In this document: piece after piece, positions 36,113 to 45,540 of the stretch
How positions within the stretch are numbered: the first letter of the stretch is position 1
Layout of the letters: every line of letters begins with the position of its first letter
Source: Tabrizicola sp.
GTDB lineage: Bacteria > Pseudomonadota > Alphaproteobacteria > Rhodobacterales > Rhodobacteraceae
Length of the DNA stretch: 64,000 nucleotides
Direction of reading: 5' to 3'
Assembly: GCF_016792905.1 (NCBI RefSeq)
Contig: NZ_JAEULP010000071.1
Coordinates: 1-64,000, forward strand
Position numbers and translations under genes: made by a program
Notes under the pieces: generated by a model
Seen by the model: the letters and a program-made list of their open reading frames with translations, nothing else
Databases searched by the model: none
What the model was told of the DNA's origin: nothing

Positions 36113-38917
36113 ATGAAGATCGTCTCCACCAATGTTTTTGTCGGTCCGAATGTCTGGGCAAGTTTCCCGGTCATCAGGCATGTCGTCGATCTTGGCGTGC
36201 TGGAGGCCTGGCCCTCGGCGCGGATCGGCGATGCCTGGATCGACGCATTGGTCGAGGCGCTGCCAGGTCTGGCCCAACACGGCTGTTCCTACCGCGAGCC
36301 GGGCGGTCTGATCCGCCGCCTGCGCGAGGATGAAGGCACCTGGCTTGCGCATGTGGCCGAGCATGTAGCGCTGGAGATCCAGGGGGTTGCCGGTTCGGAA
36401 GTGACTTTCGGAAGAACGCGGGGTACCGGCACGGAGGGTCAGTACAATCTGGTCTACGAGTATCGGCAACGCGATGTCGGACTTGATGCCGGACGGCTGG
36501 CGATCCGGCTTCTGATGCATCTTCTGCCGGATCGTCTCAAGGCACAGGTGGACTACGAGTTCGATGCGGAGTTCGACTTTCCGGCGGAGCTGAAGGCGTT
36601 CGTCCTGACCGCGCAGCGCAAGGAGTTCGGCCCGTCCACGGCCTCGCTGGTCAAGGCGGCCGAAGAACGCGACATTCCCTGGATCCGGCTCAACAACCAG
36701 TCGCTGGTGCAGTTCGGCCATGGCAAGCACCAGCAGCGCATTCAGGCCACGATCACCAGCCAGACCAAGCATATCGCGGTCGAGATTTCCTGCGACAAGG
36801 AAGACACCCATAACATGCTGAACGACCTGGGTCTGCCAGTGCCGCAGCAGCGTGTCGTCTACTCGCCGACCGAGGCGGTTCGCGCGGCGCGCAGGATCGG
36901 GTTTCCGGTGGTGGTCAAGCCGCTGGACGGCAACCACGGACGCGGCGTTTCGATCAATCTGACCGAGGATGCCCAGATCGAGACCGCTTTCGCCGAGGCG
37001 CGGGCGCAATCCAAAAGCCGGGCAATCCTGGTCGAAAGTTTTGTCACCGGCATGGATCACCGCATGCTTGTGGTGAACAATGAACTGGTGGCCGTTGCCA
37101 AGCGCGTGCCCGGGCATGTCGTCGGCGACGGCAAAAGCACCATCGCCGAACTGGTCGAGGTGGTGAACTCGGACCCCCGGCGCGGCATCGGCCATGAAAA
37201 AGTGCTGACGAACCTGGAGCTTGATGCGCAGGCGGAACGGTTGATGCAGGAAGCCGGAGTTACCGAAGCAACCGTGCTACCGGAAGGCCAGACCTTCTTC
37301 CTGCGTTCTACCGCCAACCTGTCCACCGGCGGCACGGCCATCGACATGACGGATGTCTGCCACCCGGACAACAAGGACATGGCCGAGCGCACCATCAAGG
37401 CTGTCGGGCTGGATGTGGGCGGCGTGGACTTCCTGACCTCCGACATCACCAAGAGCTACAAGGAAATCGGCGGGGCGATTGTCGAGGTGAATGCCGCGCC
37501 CGGCTTTCGCATGCATGTGGCACCATCGGAAGGCACGCCCCGCGACGTGGCGGGCAAGGTGCTGCAGATGCTGTTCCCGACAGGGGCGCAGTCGCGGATT
37601 CCGATCGGCGCGATCACCGGCACCAACGGCAAGACGACAACCAGCCGGATGCTGGCGCATATCATGAAATCCAGCGGCAAGATCGTCGGCATGACCTCGA
37701 CCGACGGGGTCTATGTCGATGGCAAGCTGTCGGTGAAGGGCGACATGACCGGCCCGGCCTCGGCCCAGATGGTGCTGCGCGACCCGTCGGTCGATTTCGC
37801 AGTCATGGAAACGGCGCGCGGTGGTCTGGTCCGTTCGGGCCTTGGCTACCAGCGCTGCGATGTCTCTGCCTGCCTCAACGTGGCGGCGGATCATCTTGGC
37901 ATGGGTGGCATCAATACGCTTGAGGAACTGGCGGTCGTGAAGCGGGTCGTGGTGGAAACCGCCACCGACGCGGTCGTCCTGAATGCCGATGACCTGCACT
38001 GCCTGCGCATGGCCGATTTCTGCCACGCGACCCACATCTGCTATGTGACGATGAGTTCCGACCATCCGCTGGTGAAAGAACACATCCGGGCAGGCGGTCG
38101 TGCTGTTGTGCTGGAAAAGGCGATGAATGGCGACATGATCACCATCTACGCGAAGGGTCTGCACCTGCCCGTGCTTTGGACGCATCTGATTCCGGCGACG
38201 CTGGAAGGCAAGGCGATGTACAACGTGCAGAACGCGATGTTCGCCGCAGCCATGGCCTTTGCCTTCGGGCTTGATCTCGACAACATCCGTCATGGCCTGC
38301 GCACGTTCGACACCAGCTTCTTCCAGGCGCCGGGGCGGACCAACGTCTACGACGAACATCCCTTCAAGGTGATCCTCGACTACGGGCACAATCCCGCCGC
38401 CATCGCCGCCATGGCCGATCTCGTCGACCGGCTGGACATCAAGGGCCGCCGTCTGGTCGTGGCGGCCATGCCGGGGGACCGGCGCGACGAGGACATCGCA
38501 GCTGCCGCGCGCGAACTGGCCGGGCATTTCGACCATTATTTCCTGAAGCCCGATGATGACCGGCGTGGCCGGGGTCCGATGGAAGTGCCGGAGATGCTTC
38601 GCGCCGTCCTGTTGGAAAACGGGGTGACCGAAGCGCAGATAACGATGATGCCGGATGAGTCCACCGCCATCGACACCGCTCTTGCCGCAGCGGCGCCCAA
38701 CGATCTTCTCGTGGTCTTCGCCGATGAACTGGCGCGGTCGTGGAAGCAGATCATCTACTTCAAGAAGACCGAGCGCGAAGCGATTGCGTCGGCGGCCCCG
38801 GTCCGGGTCGAACGGCCGAAGGTCGGTTTCGAAGAGCTGTTGGCGGGTGGCGATCAGCTGATCCGGGATGAACGCGGCGTGCGTCTGGCGCGCGGCGCGG
38901 GCGAAGAGGCGGACTGA
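36113..38917 (+). CDS. cphA: Cyanophycin synthetase
   Basis: A 934-residue enzyme that builds multi-L-arginyl-poly-L-aspartate. Three parts are visible: an N-terminal domain (about 1-160, with the CSYREPGGLIRRLREDEGTWLAHVAEH stretch), an ATP-grasp domain (about 215-480; VVVKPLDGNHGRGVSINL near 265, EVNAAPGFRMH near 460) that adds Asp, and a Mur-ligase-like domain with P-loop GTNGKTTT near 502 and DYGHNPAAIAAM near 756 that adds Arg. All key motifs are intact, so this is a CphA1-type primer-dependent synthetase. It is flanked by cyanophycinase (24 bp upstream) and a second Mur ligase (6 bp downstream), all in one operon. Confidence 0.96.
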   Translation: MKIVSTNVFVGPNVWASFPVIRHVVDLGVLEAWPSARIGDAWIDALVEALPGLAQHGCSYREPGGLIRRLREDEGTWLAHVAEHVALEIQGVAGSEVTFGRTRGTGTEGQYNLVYEYRQRDVGLDAGRLAIRLLMHLLPDRLKAQVDYEFDAEFDFPAELKAFVLTAQRKEFGPSTASLVKAAEERDIPWIRLNNQSLVQFGHGKHQQRIQATITSQTKHIAVEISCDKEDTHNMLNDLGLPVPQQRVVYSPTEAVRAARRIGFPVVVKPLDGNHGRGVSINLTEDAQIETAFAEARAQSKSRAILVESFVTGMDHRMLVVNNELVAVAKRVPGHVVGDGKSTIAELVEVVNSDPRRGIGHEKVLTNLELDAQAERLMQEAGVTEATVLPEGQTFFLRSTANLSTGGTAIDMTDVCHPDNKDMAERTIKAVGLDVGGVDFLTSDITKSYKEIGGAIVEVNAAPGFRMHVAPSEGTPRDVAGKVLQMLFPTGAQSRIPIGAITGTNGKTTTSRMLAHIMKSSGKIVGMTSTDGVYVDGKLSVKGDMTGPASAQMVLRDPSVDFAVMETARGGLVRSGLGYQRCDVSACLNVAADHLGMGGINTLEELAVVKRVVVETATDAVVLNADDLHCLRMADFCHATHICYVTMSSDHPLVKEHIRAGGRAVVLEKAMNGDMITIYAKGLHLPVLWTHLIPATLEGKAMYNVQNAMFAAAMAFAFGLDLDNIRHGLRTFDTSFFQAPGRTNVYDEHPFKVILDYGHNPAAIAAMADLVDRLDIKGRRLVVAAMPGDRRDEDIAAAARELAGHFDHYFLKPDDDRRGRGPMEVPEMLRAVLLENGVTEAQITMMPDESTAIDTALAAAAPNDLLVVFADELARSWKQIIYFKKTEREAIASAAPVRVERPKVGFEELLAGGDQLIRDERGVRLARGAGEEAD

Positions 38918-38923
38918 CGGGCC

Positions 38924-40672
38924 ATGACCCGATCCGAGTGGCTGAAGGACGCGCTGCAAATCCCCTTGCCCGAGGATCCGGCGCTGGTTCTCAGCGGCTG
39001 CCGCAGGCTGCTTGGCCCCAATCTGTTCAGTGCATCACCGGGGGCGGTCGGCGACGCCCTGTGCCCGGGCCGCGATCCGGATGTGGTGCTGCAACTCTGG
39101 CTGGATCAGGTGCGCAGCCTGCTGGAGGATCTTGCCTGGCAGGACCCTTCGCTGACCGAACGGCGCTTTGACGGTGGCGCCAGTATCTTTCTGGCCGCCG
39201 CCGTGGACCAGTTGTTTTCCGCCGCCTATGTGATCGAAGCCGGCTGGTATTTCTGTGCCTGCGGGCTTCTGGGAGTGGTCCCGATCCCGCGCGAAGCCCT
39301 TCTGGCGGACTTGCGGTCGATCCTTGCCCATGAGACAAACCCGGCCCTCGCAGCCCTTGTCGCCGGGGCCGAGACGCGAGGGATCGACCGGCTTCTGGAC
39401 GATGACCTGATCACCTTCGGTCACGGGAAAGCCTCGGTTACATGGGAGGTGGACAGCCCTCCTGTCGCACCCGACTGGCACGGTATTCATGATCTGCCGC
39501 TGGTGCTGGTGACCGGGACCAACGGCAAGACCACCACCACGCGGCTGATTGCGGCGATGGCGGCTGCGGCGGGGCTGGTTTCCGGGCTGTCCTCGACCGA
39601 GTTCGTCAAGGTCGGCGACGAAATCCTTGAACAGGGCGACTATGCCGGCCCTGCCGGGGCAAGGTTGCTGCTGCGCGACCAAAGGCTGGAACTTGCGGTG
39701 CTTGAAGTGGCGCGCGGCGGCATCCTGCGCCGCGGCCTGCCGGTGACGCGGGCGCAGGTGGCCGTCGTCACCAATGTCGCCGCCGACCATCTTGGCCAGT
39801 ATGGCATCACCACGGTGGACGATCTTGCCCGGGTGAAGCTTTCGGTGCATCGCGCGCTCCGGCCCGGTGGTGCGCTTGTGCTCAATGCGGACAATCCTTT
39901 CGTGGTGTCCGCGGCCCCGGCGCACCACCCCACGATGTGGTTTTCGCTTTCACCACAGACGGCGCAGATCCGTTCGGCGCGGGCAAGGGGCGAGCCCTGC
40001 GGCTGGTACGACTCCGACATGCTGGTGCTGTCGGACGGGTCAACCGAGACCGCGCTGATCGATGCCCGCGATGTGCCGCTGACCCTTGGCGGCGCTGCCC
40101 GGTACAACATCGAGAACGCGCTGGCGGCGGCGCTGGCCGCGCGCGGGTTGGGCTTGCCGGATGACGCGATCCGCTCCGTGCTGGCGCGGTTCCGGTCCGA
40201 TCCGAAGGACAACCCGGGGCGCGCAAACGAATTCCTGTGCAACGGGGCGCGGGTCTTTGTCGACTATGCCCATAACCCGCATTCGATTGCCGCCATCTCG
40301 TCGGCCCTTGCGGCGTTGCCGGCAAAGCGCCGGTTCATCCTGCTCAGCCATGCCGGAGACCGGTCGGACGAAGAGATACGCGCGCTGGTGACGGGCGCTT
40401 TTGCTTTGTCCCCCGACCTTGTTGTCGTGGCGGAGAACCCCAAGTTCCTGCGGGGTCGCGCCCTTGGCGCCTTGCCTGCCCTGATGCGGGCGCGATGTCT
40501 TGAGCTGGGTCTGAACCCGGCGGCGATCCTTGATGCGCCCAATCCCGGGGACGGGGCCGAGCGCATTCTTGACGCGTTGCAACCGGGTGATCTTGCGTTG
40601 TTGCTGGTGCATGACAACCGCGAACGGATCTTCGCCAGGCTGGCCGAAACCGGCGGCTGGACGCGGCCCTAA
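38924..40672 (+). CDS. Stand-alone Mur ligase-family protein coupled to cphA
   Basis: A 582-residue protein 6 bp after cphA. From about residue 190 it is a Mur ligase: P-loop VTGTNGKTTTTRL near 195-207, the EVARGGILRRGL and TNVAADHLGQYG motifs resembling the cphA Mur domain, and DYAHNPHSIAAI near 446. No ATP-grasp domain is present. The first 185 residues (MTRSEWLKDALQIPLPEDP, then AAAVDQLFSAAYVIEAGWYFCAC) have no domain I recognise. It could add an amino acid to cyanophycin, make a variant polymer, or recycle beta-Asp-Arg. I know no established function for this domain arrangement. The Mur ligase call is firm; the role is open. Confidence 0.88.
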   Translation: MTRSEWLKDALQIPLPEDPALVLSGCRRLLGPNLFSASPGAVGDALCPGRDPDVVLQLWLDQVRSLLEDLAWQDPSLTERRFDGGASIFLAAAVDQLFSAAYVIEAGWYFCACGLLGVVPIPREALLADLRSILAHETNPALAALVAGAETRGIDRLLDDDLITFGHGKASVTWEVDSPPVAPDWHGIHDLPLVLVTGTNGKTTTTRLIAAMAAAAGLVSGLSSTEFVKVGDEILEQGDYAGPAGARLLLRDQRLELAVLEVARGGILRRGLPVTRAQVAVVTNVAADHLGQYGITTVDDLARVKLSVHRALRPGGALVLNADNPFVVSAAPAHHPTMWFSLSPQTAQIRSARARGEPCGWYDSDMLVLSDGSTETALIDARDVPLTLGGAARYNIENALAAALAARGLGLPDDAIRSVLARFRSDPKDNPGRANEFLCNGARVFVDYAHNPHSIAAISSALAALPAKRRFILLSHAGDRSDEEIRALVTGAFALSPDLVVVAENPKFLRGRALGALPALMRARCLELGLNPAAILDAPNPGDGAERILDALQPGDLALLLVHDNRERIFARLAETGGWTRP

Positions 40673-40697
40673 GCAAGGAAGCGCCCCTCCGTCTCCG

Positions 40698-41390
40698 CTA
40701 GGCCGTTTCCGGGGTGGCGCCAAAGGCCGCCTGGATCTTTGCCAGATGCTCGCGCAGCATAGCATGGGCGCGGCGGATATGGGCGGTGGTCAGCTCTGCC
40801 GCGGCCTCGGCATCGCCGCGCGCGCAGGCCTCGAGAATTTCCAGATGCTCGGCATTGGCGCGGGCATGACCCTCGGTCAGCAGCAGTTGCGCGCGCACAT
40901 AGCGGTCCAGCCGGTCCATCGCATTGGTCAGGGTGCCAAGATGAAAGGGCAGGTTACTGGCCTGATACAGCGTCATGTGAAAGGCGCGGTTCAGATCGCC
41001 CCAGCGCATCGGATCGTCGGTGGCGGAAAAGGCGTCACAGATCGCGCGCGCTTCGGCGATCACGGCTGGCGTCATATGCGGCACGGCGGCGCGGATCACA
41101 TGGGCGTCGATGATGCAGCGGAAATCGAAGATCTCGCTGGCCTCGGCGATGGAGAGGCCGACCACGACCGCCCCCTTGAAGCGATGGTTCTTCACCAGGC
41201 CCTGCTGTTCCAGCATGGTGATCGCCTCGCGCACCGGAATCCGGCTGGTGTTGAACAGGCGCGCGATCTCATCCTGCCGGAGCGAGTCGCCGTCTTTCAG
41301 GCTGCCCTCGATGATGGCCCGGCGCAGCGCCTCGAACACGAGGCCTCCGGCCGAGATGGTCCTGGAAATATCGACACCTTTCAAAGCCAT
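40698..41390 (-). CDS. GntR-family regulator (FCD subfamily)
   Basis: A 230-residue regulator: winged helix at about 15-75 (FEALRRAIIEGSLKDGDSLRQDEIARLFNTSRIPVREAITMLEQQGLV in outline) and a C-terminal FCD domain (FDFRCIIDAHVIRAA, LNRAFHMTLYQASN, AEHLEILEACARGDAEAA). ATG 41390 follows GGGGGCTGG and gives a family-like start. It converges on the Mur ligase gene (25 bp apart) and is divergent from the M24 peptidase-dpp operon, which it probably controls. Confidence 0.9.
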   Translation of the reverse strand: MALKGVDISRTISAGGLVFEALRRAIIEGSLKDGDSLRQDEIARLFNTSRIPVREAITMLEQQGLVKNHRFKGAVVVGLSIAEASEIFDFRCIIDAHVIRAAVPHMTPAVIAEARAICDAFSATDDPMRWGDLNRAFHMTLYQASNLPFHLGTLTNAMDRLDRYVRAQLLLTEGHARANAEHLEILEACARGDAEAAAELTTAHIRRAHAMLREHLAKIQAAFGATPETA

Positions 41391-41453
41391 TCCAGCCCCC
41401 ACCCGCACCCTTTCGCCTTACCCATTTTTGGCCTGATCGGGAAGAAGTTTGAT

Positions 41454-41472
41454 ATTGTATATAGGATCCAAT
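41454..41472. promoter_or_regulatory. Candidate GntR operator upstream of the M24-dpp operon
   Basis: ATTG (41454-41457) and CAAT (41469-41472) flank an AT-rich centre TATATAGGATC in the 192-bp divergent gap between the GntR gene and the M24 peptidase. FCD-type GntR proteins often bind TTGTATA...CAA-like sites. The arms are short, so the call rests mainly on position and AT-richness. The same stretch may include a -10 element (TATATA). Confidence 0.35.
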
Positions 41473-41582
41473 CCAGTTTAGGTGACACGGCGTTTCTGCG
41501 AGGGGCACATCGCGCCCAAGGAGGGGGCGGTCACATCGGCCGGTCCCCCGCGTGTCGCCCGTGAACGGACAATGGAAGTTTG

Positions 41583-42776
41583 ATGACCGATTATGCGACC
41601 GCGCTTGCCGATTTCCGCCCTGTCCCGGCGCCTGCGATCCAACCGGCAGAGCTGCGGGCGCGGATCTCGGGGCTTCAGGCGCGGATGGCCCGGGCGGAGG
41701 TAAAGGCGGTCTGGCTGGATGCCTCGTCCTCGCTGACCTATTACACCGGGCTGTCGCTGGGGCTGTCGGAACGGATTCACGGCGCGCTCGTCCCGGCGGA
41801 AGGCGCGATGATCTATGTCTCGCCCCAGTTCGAGGCGCCGAAGCTGCGGACCCTGTTGTGTATTCCCGGCGACATCGCGGTCTGGGAAGAACATGAAGAC
41901 CCCTATGCGCTGATCGCGACCCGCGTGGCGGGCTTTGATGCGCCGGGTGCGGGTCTGGCGCTGGACCCGGCCACGCCCTTTGTCTTCGCCTCGGCTCTGA
42001 TGCAGGCCGTCCAGGGCCCCGTGACTTCGGCGCAAGCGATGATCTCGGCGCAGCGGCAGGTGAAATCGCCCGCCGAACTTGCGCTGATGCAAACCGCGAT
42101 GGAGGCGAGCTTTCGGGTGCAGAAGGCGGTCCATGCCGGACTGCGGGCAGGTATTTCCACCACAGAGGTCGCCGAGTTCATCCTTGCCGCGCACCGCGCC
42201 CTTGGCCTGAAGCCGCTGTTTGCCGCCGTGCAGTTCGGCGAGGCGACGGCCTATCCGCATGGCGTGCCGCATCCGCAGGTGCTGGCCGACGGGGACATGG
42301 TGCTGATCGACATGGGCGGCACCCTGCAGGGCTACTCATCCGACATCACCCGGACCTATGTGTTCGGCACCCCGACCCCCCGGCAACGCCAGTTGTGGGA
42401 GCTGGAGCGGCAGGCGCAGGCCGCGGGTTTTGCGGCGGCGCAGATCGGCACCCCTTGCGCCGCGGTCGATACGGCGGCGCGCAAGGTCTTTACCGATGCG
42501 GGCTTTGGCCCCGGCTATCAGGTTCCGGGCCTGCCACATCGCACCGGGCATGGACTGGGGCTGGATATCCACGAGGTGCCCTATATCGTGGGCGGCAACA
42601 GCACCCCGCTGGAAGCGGGCATGTGCTTCTCCATCGAGCCGATGCTGTGCGTCTATGGTGAATGCGGCGTTCGGCTGGAAGATATCGTCTACATGACACA
42701 GTCCGGCCCGCGCTGGTTTGTGCCCCCTGCCGAGCGGCTGGATGATCCGTTCGGTTCGACAGAGATCGGGACCTAG
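41583..42776 (+). CDS. M24-family aminopeptidase (Xaa-Pro type)
   Basis: A 397-residue M24B metallopeptidase: a creatinase-like N-terminal domain (about 1-160) and a pita-bread catalytic domain. The five metal ligands are visible in order: Asp and Asp in LIDMGGTLQGYSSDITRTY, His in HRTGHGLGLDIHEVP, Glu in FSIEPML and Glu in GVRLEDIVY. ATG 41583 follows GGAAG. Family members cleave Xaa-Pro bonds or related imide/amide bonds. It heads the dpp operon (81 bp gap), so it probably handles the imported peptide; given the cyanophycin genes before it, beta-Asp-Arg or a related dipeptide is a candidate substrate, by inference only. Confidence 0.9.
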   Translation: MTDYATALADFRPVPAPAIQPAELRARISGLQARMARAEVKAVWLDASSSLTYYTGLSLGLSERIHGALVPAEGAMIYVSPQFEAPKLRTLLCIPGDIAVWEEHEDPYALIATRVAGFDAPGAGLALDPATPFVFASALMQAVQGPVTSAQAMISAQRQVKSPAELALMQTAMEASFRVQKAVHAGLRAGISTTEVAEFILAAHRALGLKPLFAAVQFGEATAYPHGVPHPQVLADGDMVLIDMGGTLQGYSSDITRTYVFGTPTPRQRQLWELERQAQAAGFAAAQIGTPCAAVDTAARKVFTDAGFGPGYQVPGLPHRTGHGLGLDIHEVPYIVGGNSTPLEAGMCFSIEPMLCVYGECGVRLEDIVYMTQSGPRWFVPPAERLDDPFGSTEIGT

Positions 42777-42856
42777 CGGCGACGCCAGGTCTTGAAAAGT
42801 CCGGCCCGCGTCAAATGGGTCGGCGCAGTTACAACAGAGAGTGAAAGGACCAAGAC

Positions 42857-44461
42857 ATGAAAATGCTTACTCGTATCCTTGTTGCGGCATCAGCACTGGC
42901 GATGACTTCCGCCATGCCTGCCCTTGCCAAGACCTTCGTCTATTGCTCGGAAGCGTCGCCCGAGGGCTTTGACCCGGCGCCCTACACCGCAGGCGGCACT
43001 TTCGACGCCTCGGCCCACCCGATCTACAACCGCCTGACCGAATTCAAGAAAGGCACGACCGAGGTCGAGCCGGGTCTGGCAGAAAGCTGGGAAGTGTCGG
43101 AAGACGGCACCCAGTATACCTTCCATCTGCGCAAGGGCGTGAAGTGGCAGTCGAACGAGAAGTTCACCCCCACCCGCGATTTCAACGCCGATGACGTGAT
43201 CTTCTCGTATGACCGTCAGGGCAATGCCGAGAATCCCTGGCACCAGTATATCCCGGGCATCACCTACGAATACTACACCTCGATGGCGATGCCGGAGCTG
43301 ATCAAGTCGATCGAGAAGATCGACGACTATACGGTCAAGTTCACCCTGAACACGCCCGAAGCGCCGTTCCTGGCGAACATCGCCATGCCCTTCGCCTCGA
43401 TCGTGTCGAAGGAATATGCCGATGCGCTGGACGCCGCCGGTACGCGCGAAGACCTGAACAACCTGCCGATCGGCACCGGGCCGTTCAAGTTCGTGGCCTA
43501 TCAGAAAGACGCGGTGATCCGTTATGCCAAGAACCCGGACTACTGGGGCACCGCGCCGATCATCGACGACCTGGTCTTCGCGATCACCCCGGACGCCGCC
43601 GTGCGCCTGCAGAAGCTGAAGGCCGGCGAATGCCACCTGATGCCCTATCCGGCACCCGCCGACATCGAAGGCATCAAGGCTGACGCCAGCCTGAAACTGG
43701 ACGAACAGGCCGGTCTGAACGTCGGCTATCTGGCCTACAACACCACCATGCCGCCCTTCGACAATCCGAAGGTCCGCAAGGCGCTGAACATGGCGATCAA
43801 CAAGCAGGCCATCGTCGACGCGGTGTTCCAGGGCGCGGCCGAGCCGGCCAAGAACCCGATCCCGCCGACCATGTGGTCCTACAACGATGCCGTCGTCGAC
43901 GACGCCTATGATCCCGAAGCGGCCAAGGCCATGCTGGCCGAAGCCGGTGTGACCGACCTGTCGATGAAGATCTGGGCGATGCCGGTGCAGCGTCCCTACA
44001 TGCCGAACGCCAAGCGCACGGCAGAGCTGATGCAGGAAGACCTGTCGAAGATCGGCGTCAAGGTCGAGATCGTCAGCTACGAATGGGGTGAATACCTGGC
44101 CAAGTCCATGGAGCCGGGCCGTGATGGCGCGGTGATCCTGGGCTGGACCGGCGACAACGGTGACCCGGACAACTTCCTGTCCGTGCTGCTGTCCTGCGAC
44201 TCGGCTGGCGAAGGCGGGGCGAACCGTGCCTTCTGGTGCAACGAGGACTTCTCGAAGCTCTTGAAGGACGCCAAGATCACCGCCGACCAGGCCGAGCGCA
44301 CCAAGCTGTACGAACAGGCCCAGGTGATCTTCAAGGACCAGGCGCCATGGTTCACCATCGCGCACTCGACCCAGTATGTGCCGATGTCGGCCAAGGTCTC
44401 GGGCTTCGTGATGAGCCCCTTGGGTGACTTCACCTTCGAGACCGTGGACATCGCCGAGTAA
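42857..44461 (+). CDS. dppA: Dipeptide-type ABC substrate-binding protein
   Basis: A 534-residue family-5 solute-binding protein with a clear Sec signal peptide ([20 protein letters not shown], cleavage near ALAK). The mature start [19 protein letters not shown] and the motifs [40 protein letters not shown] and [22 protein letters not shown] closely follow enteric DppA, the dipeptide receptor. It is more DppA-like than the other two binding proteins in this window. GTGAAAGGACC lies before the ATG. First gene of dppABCDF. Confidence 0.93.
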   Translation: MKMLTRILVAASALAMTSAMPALAKTFVYCSEASPEGFDPAPYTAGGTFDASAHPIYNRLTEFKKGTTEVEPGLAESWEVSEDGTQYTFHLRKGVKWQSNEKFTPTRDFNADDVIFSYDRQGNAENPWHQYIPGITYEYYTSMAMPELIKSIEKIDDYTVKFTLNTPEAPFLANIAMPFASIVSKEYADALDAAGTREDLNNLPIGTGPFKFVAYQKDAVIRYAKNPDYWGTAPIIDDLVFAITPDAAVRLQKLKAGECHLMPYPAPADIEGIKADASLKLDEQAGLNVGYLAYNTTMPPFDNPKVRKALNMAINKQAIVDAVFQGAAEPAKNPIPPTMWSYNDAVVDDAYDPEAAKAMLAEAGVTDLSMKIWAMPVQRPYMPNAKRTAELMQEDLSKIGVKVEIVSYEWGEYLAKSMEPGRDGAVILGWTGDNGDPDNFLSVLLSCDSAGEGGANRAFWCNEDFSKLLKDAKITADQAERTKLYEQAQVIFKDQAPWFTIAHSTQYVPMSAKVSGFVMSPLGDFTFETVDIAE

Positions 44462-44532
44462 TCGGCGCATCCGTCTGACGAAACCTGGCGCGCGGGGGCT
44501 GGTCCTCCGCGCGTCTTTCAAGGAACGAGGCC

Positions 44533-45540
44533 ATGGTCCGGTTCATTCTTTCCAAACTGCTGTATCTGGTGCCGACCTTCCTTGGCATCACCCTCATCGC
44601 CTTCAGCTTCGTGCGCATCCTGCCCGGCGACCCGGTGCTGTTGATGGCGGGCGAACGCGGCGTGACGCCCGAACGCCATGCCGAGCTGACGGCCCAGCTG
44701 GGCTATGACAAGAACGTGGTGCTGCAGTATTTCGATTTCCTCGGGCGGCTGTTCCACGGCGATTTCGGCAATTCGCTGGTGACGAAGAAGCCGGTGATCA
44801 CCGAATTCCTGTCCCTGTTCCCGGCAACAGTCGAGCTGGGGCTTTGCGCCATCATCATCGCCACGCTGATCGGCGTGCCGGTGGGGGTTCTGGCCGCGAT
44901 CAAGCGCGGCTCGTGGTTCGACCAGGTCTCGATGACCACGGCACTTGTCGGCTTCTCGATGCCGATCTTCTGGTGGGGTCTCCTCTTGATCATCTTCTTC
45001 TCGGGAATCCTGGGCTGGACGCCGGTATCAGGCCGGATCAGCCTGATGTATTTCTTCCCCGATGTGACCGGCTTCATGCTGATCGACAGTCTGCTGTCGG
45101 GCCAGGAGGGCGCCTTCGGCTCGGCGGTCAGCCACCTGATCCTCCCCTCTGTCGTGCTGGCGACGATCCCGCTGGCGGTGATCGCCCGGCAGACCCGTTC
45201 CGCGATGCTTGAGGTGATGGGCGAGGACTACGTCCGCACCGCCCGCGCCAAGGGGATGCCGGCCAGCCGTGTCATCGGCATTCACGCGCTGCGGAACGCG
45301 ATGATCCCGGTCGTCACCACCATCGGCCTGCAGATCGGTGTGCTGATGGCCGGTGCCATCCTGACCGAGACGATCTTCTCTTGGCCCGGCATCGGCAAAT
45401 GGATGATCGATTCGATCAGCCGACGCGACTATCCGGTCGTGCAGTCCGGCCTGCTCTTGATCGCCGGGCTGGTGATGGTGGTGAACCTTCTGGTCGACCT
45501 GACCTACGGCCTGATCAACCCGAGGATCCGCAACACATGA
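44533..45540 (+). CDS. dppB: Dipeptide ABC transporter permease
   Basis: A 335-residue permease with the DppB start (MVRFILSKLLYLVPTFLGIT), about six helices and an EAA-like loop (DYVRTARAKGMPASRVIGIHALRNAM). It overlaps dppC by 4 bases (ATGA at 45537-45540). Confidence 0.94.
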   Translation: MVRFILSKLLYLVPTFLGITLIAFSFVRILPGDPVLLMAGERGVTPERHAELTAQLGYDKNVVLQYFDFLGRLFHGDFGNSLVTKKPVITEFLSLFPATVELGLCAIIIATLIGVPVGVLAAIKRGSWFDQVSMTTALVGFSMPIFWWGLLLIIFFSGILGWTPVSGRISLMYFFPDVTGFMLIDSLLSGQEGAFGSAVSHLILPSVVLATIPLAVIARQTRSAMLEVMGEDYVRTARAKGMPASRVIGIHALRNAMIPVVTTIGLQIGVLMAGAILTETIFSWPGIGKWMIDSISRRDYPVVQSGLLLIAGLVMVVNLLVDLTYGLINPRIRNT

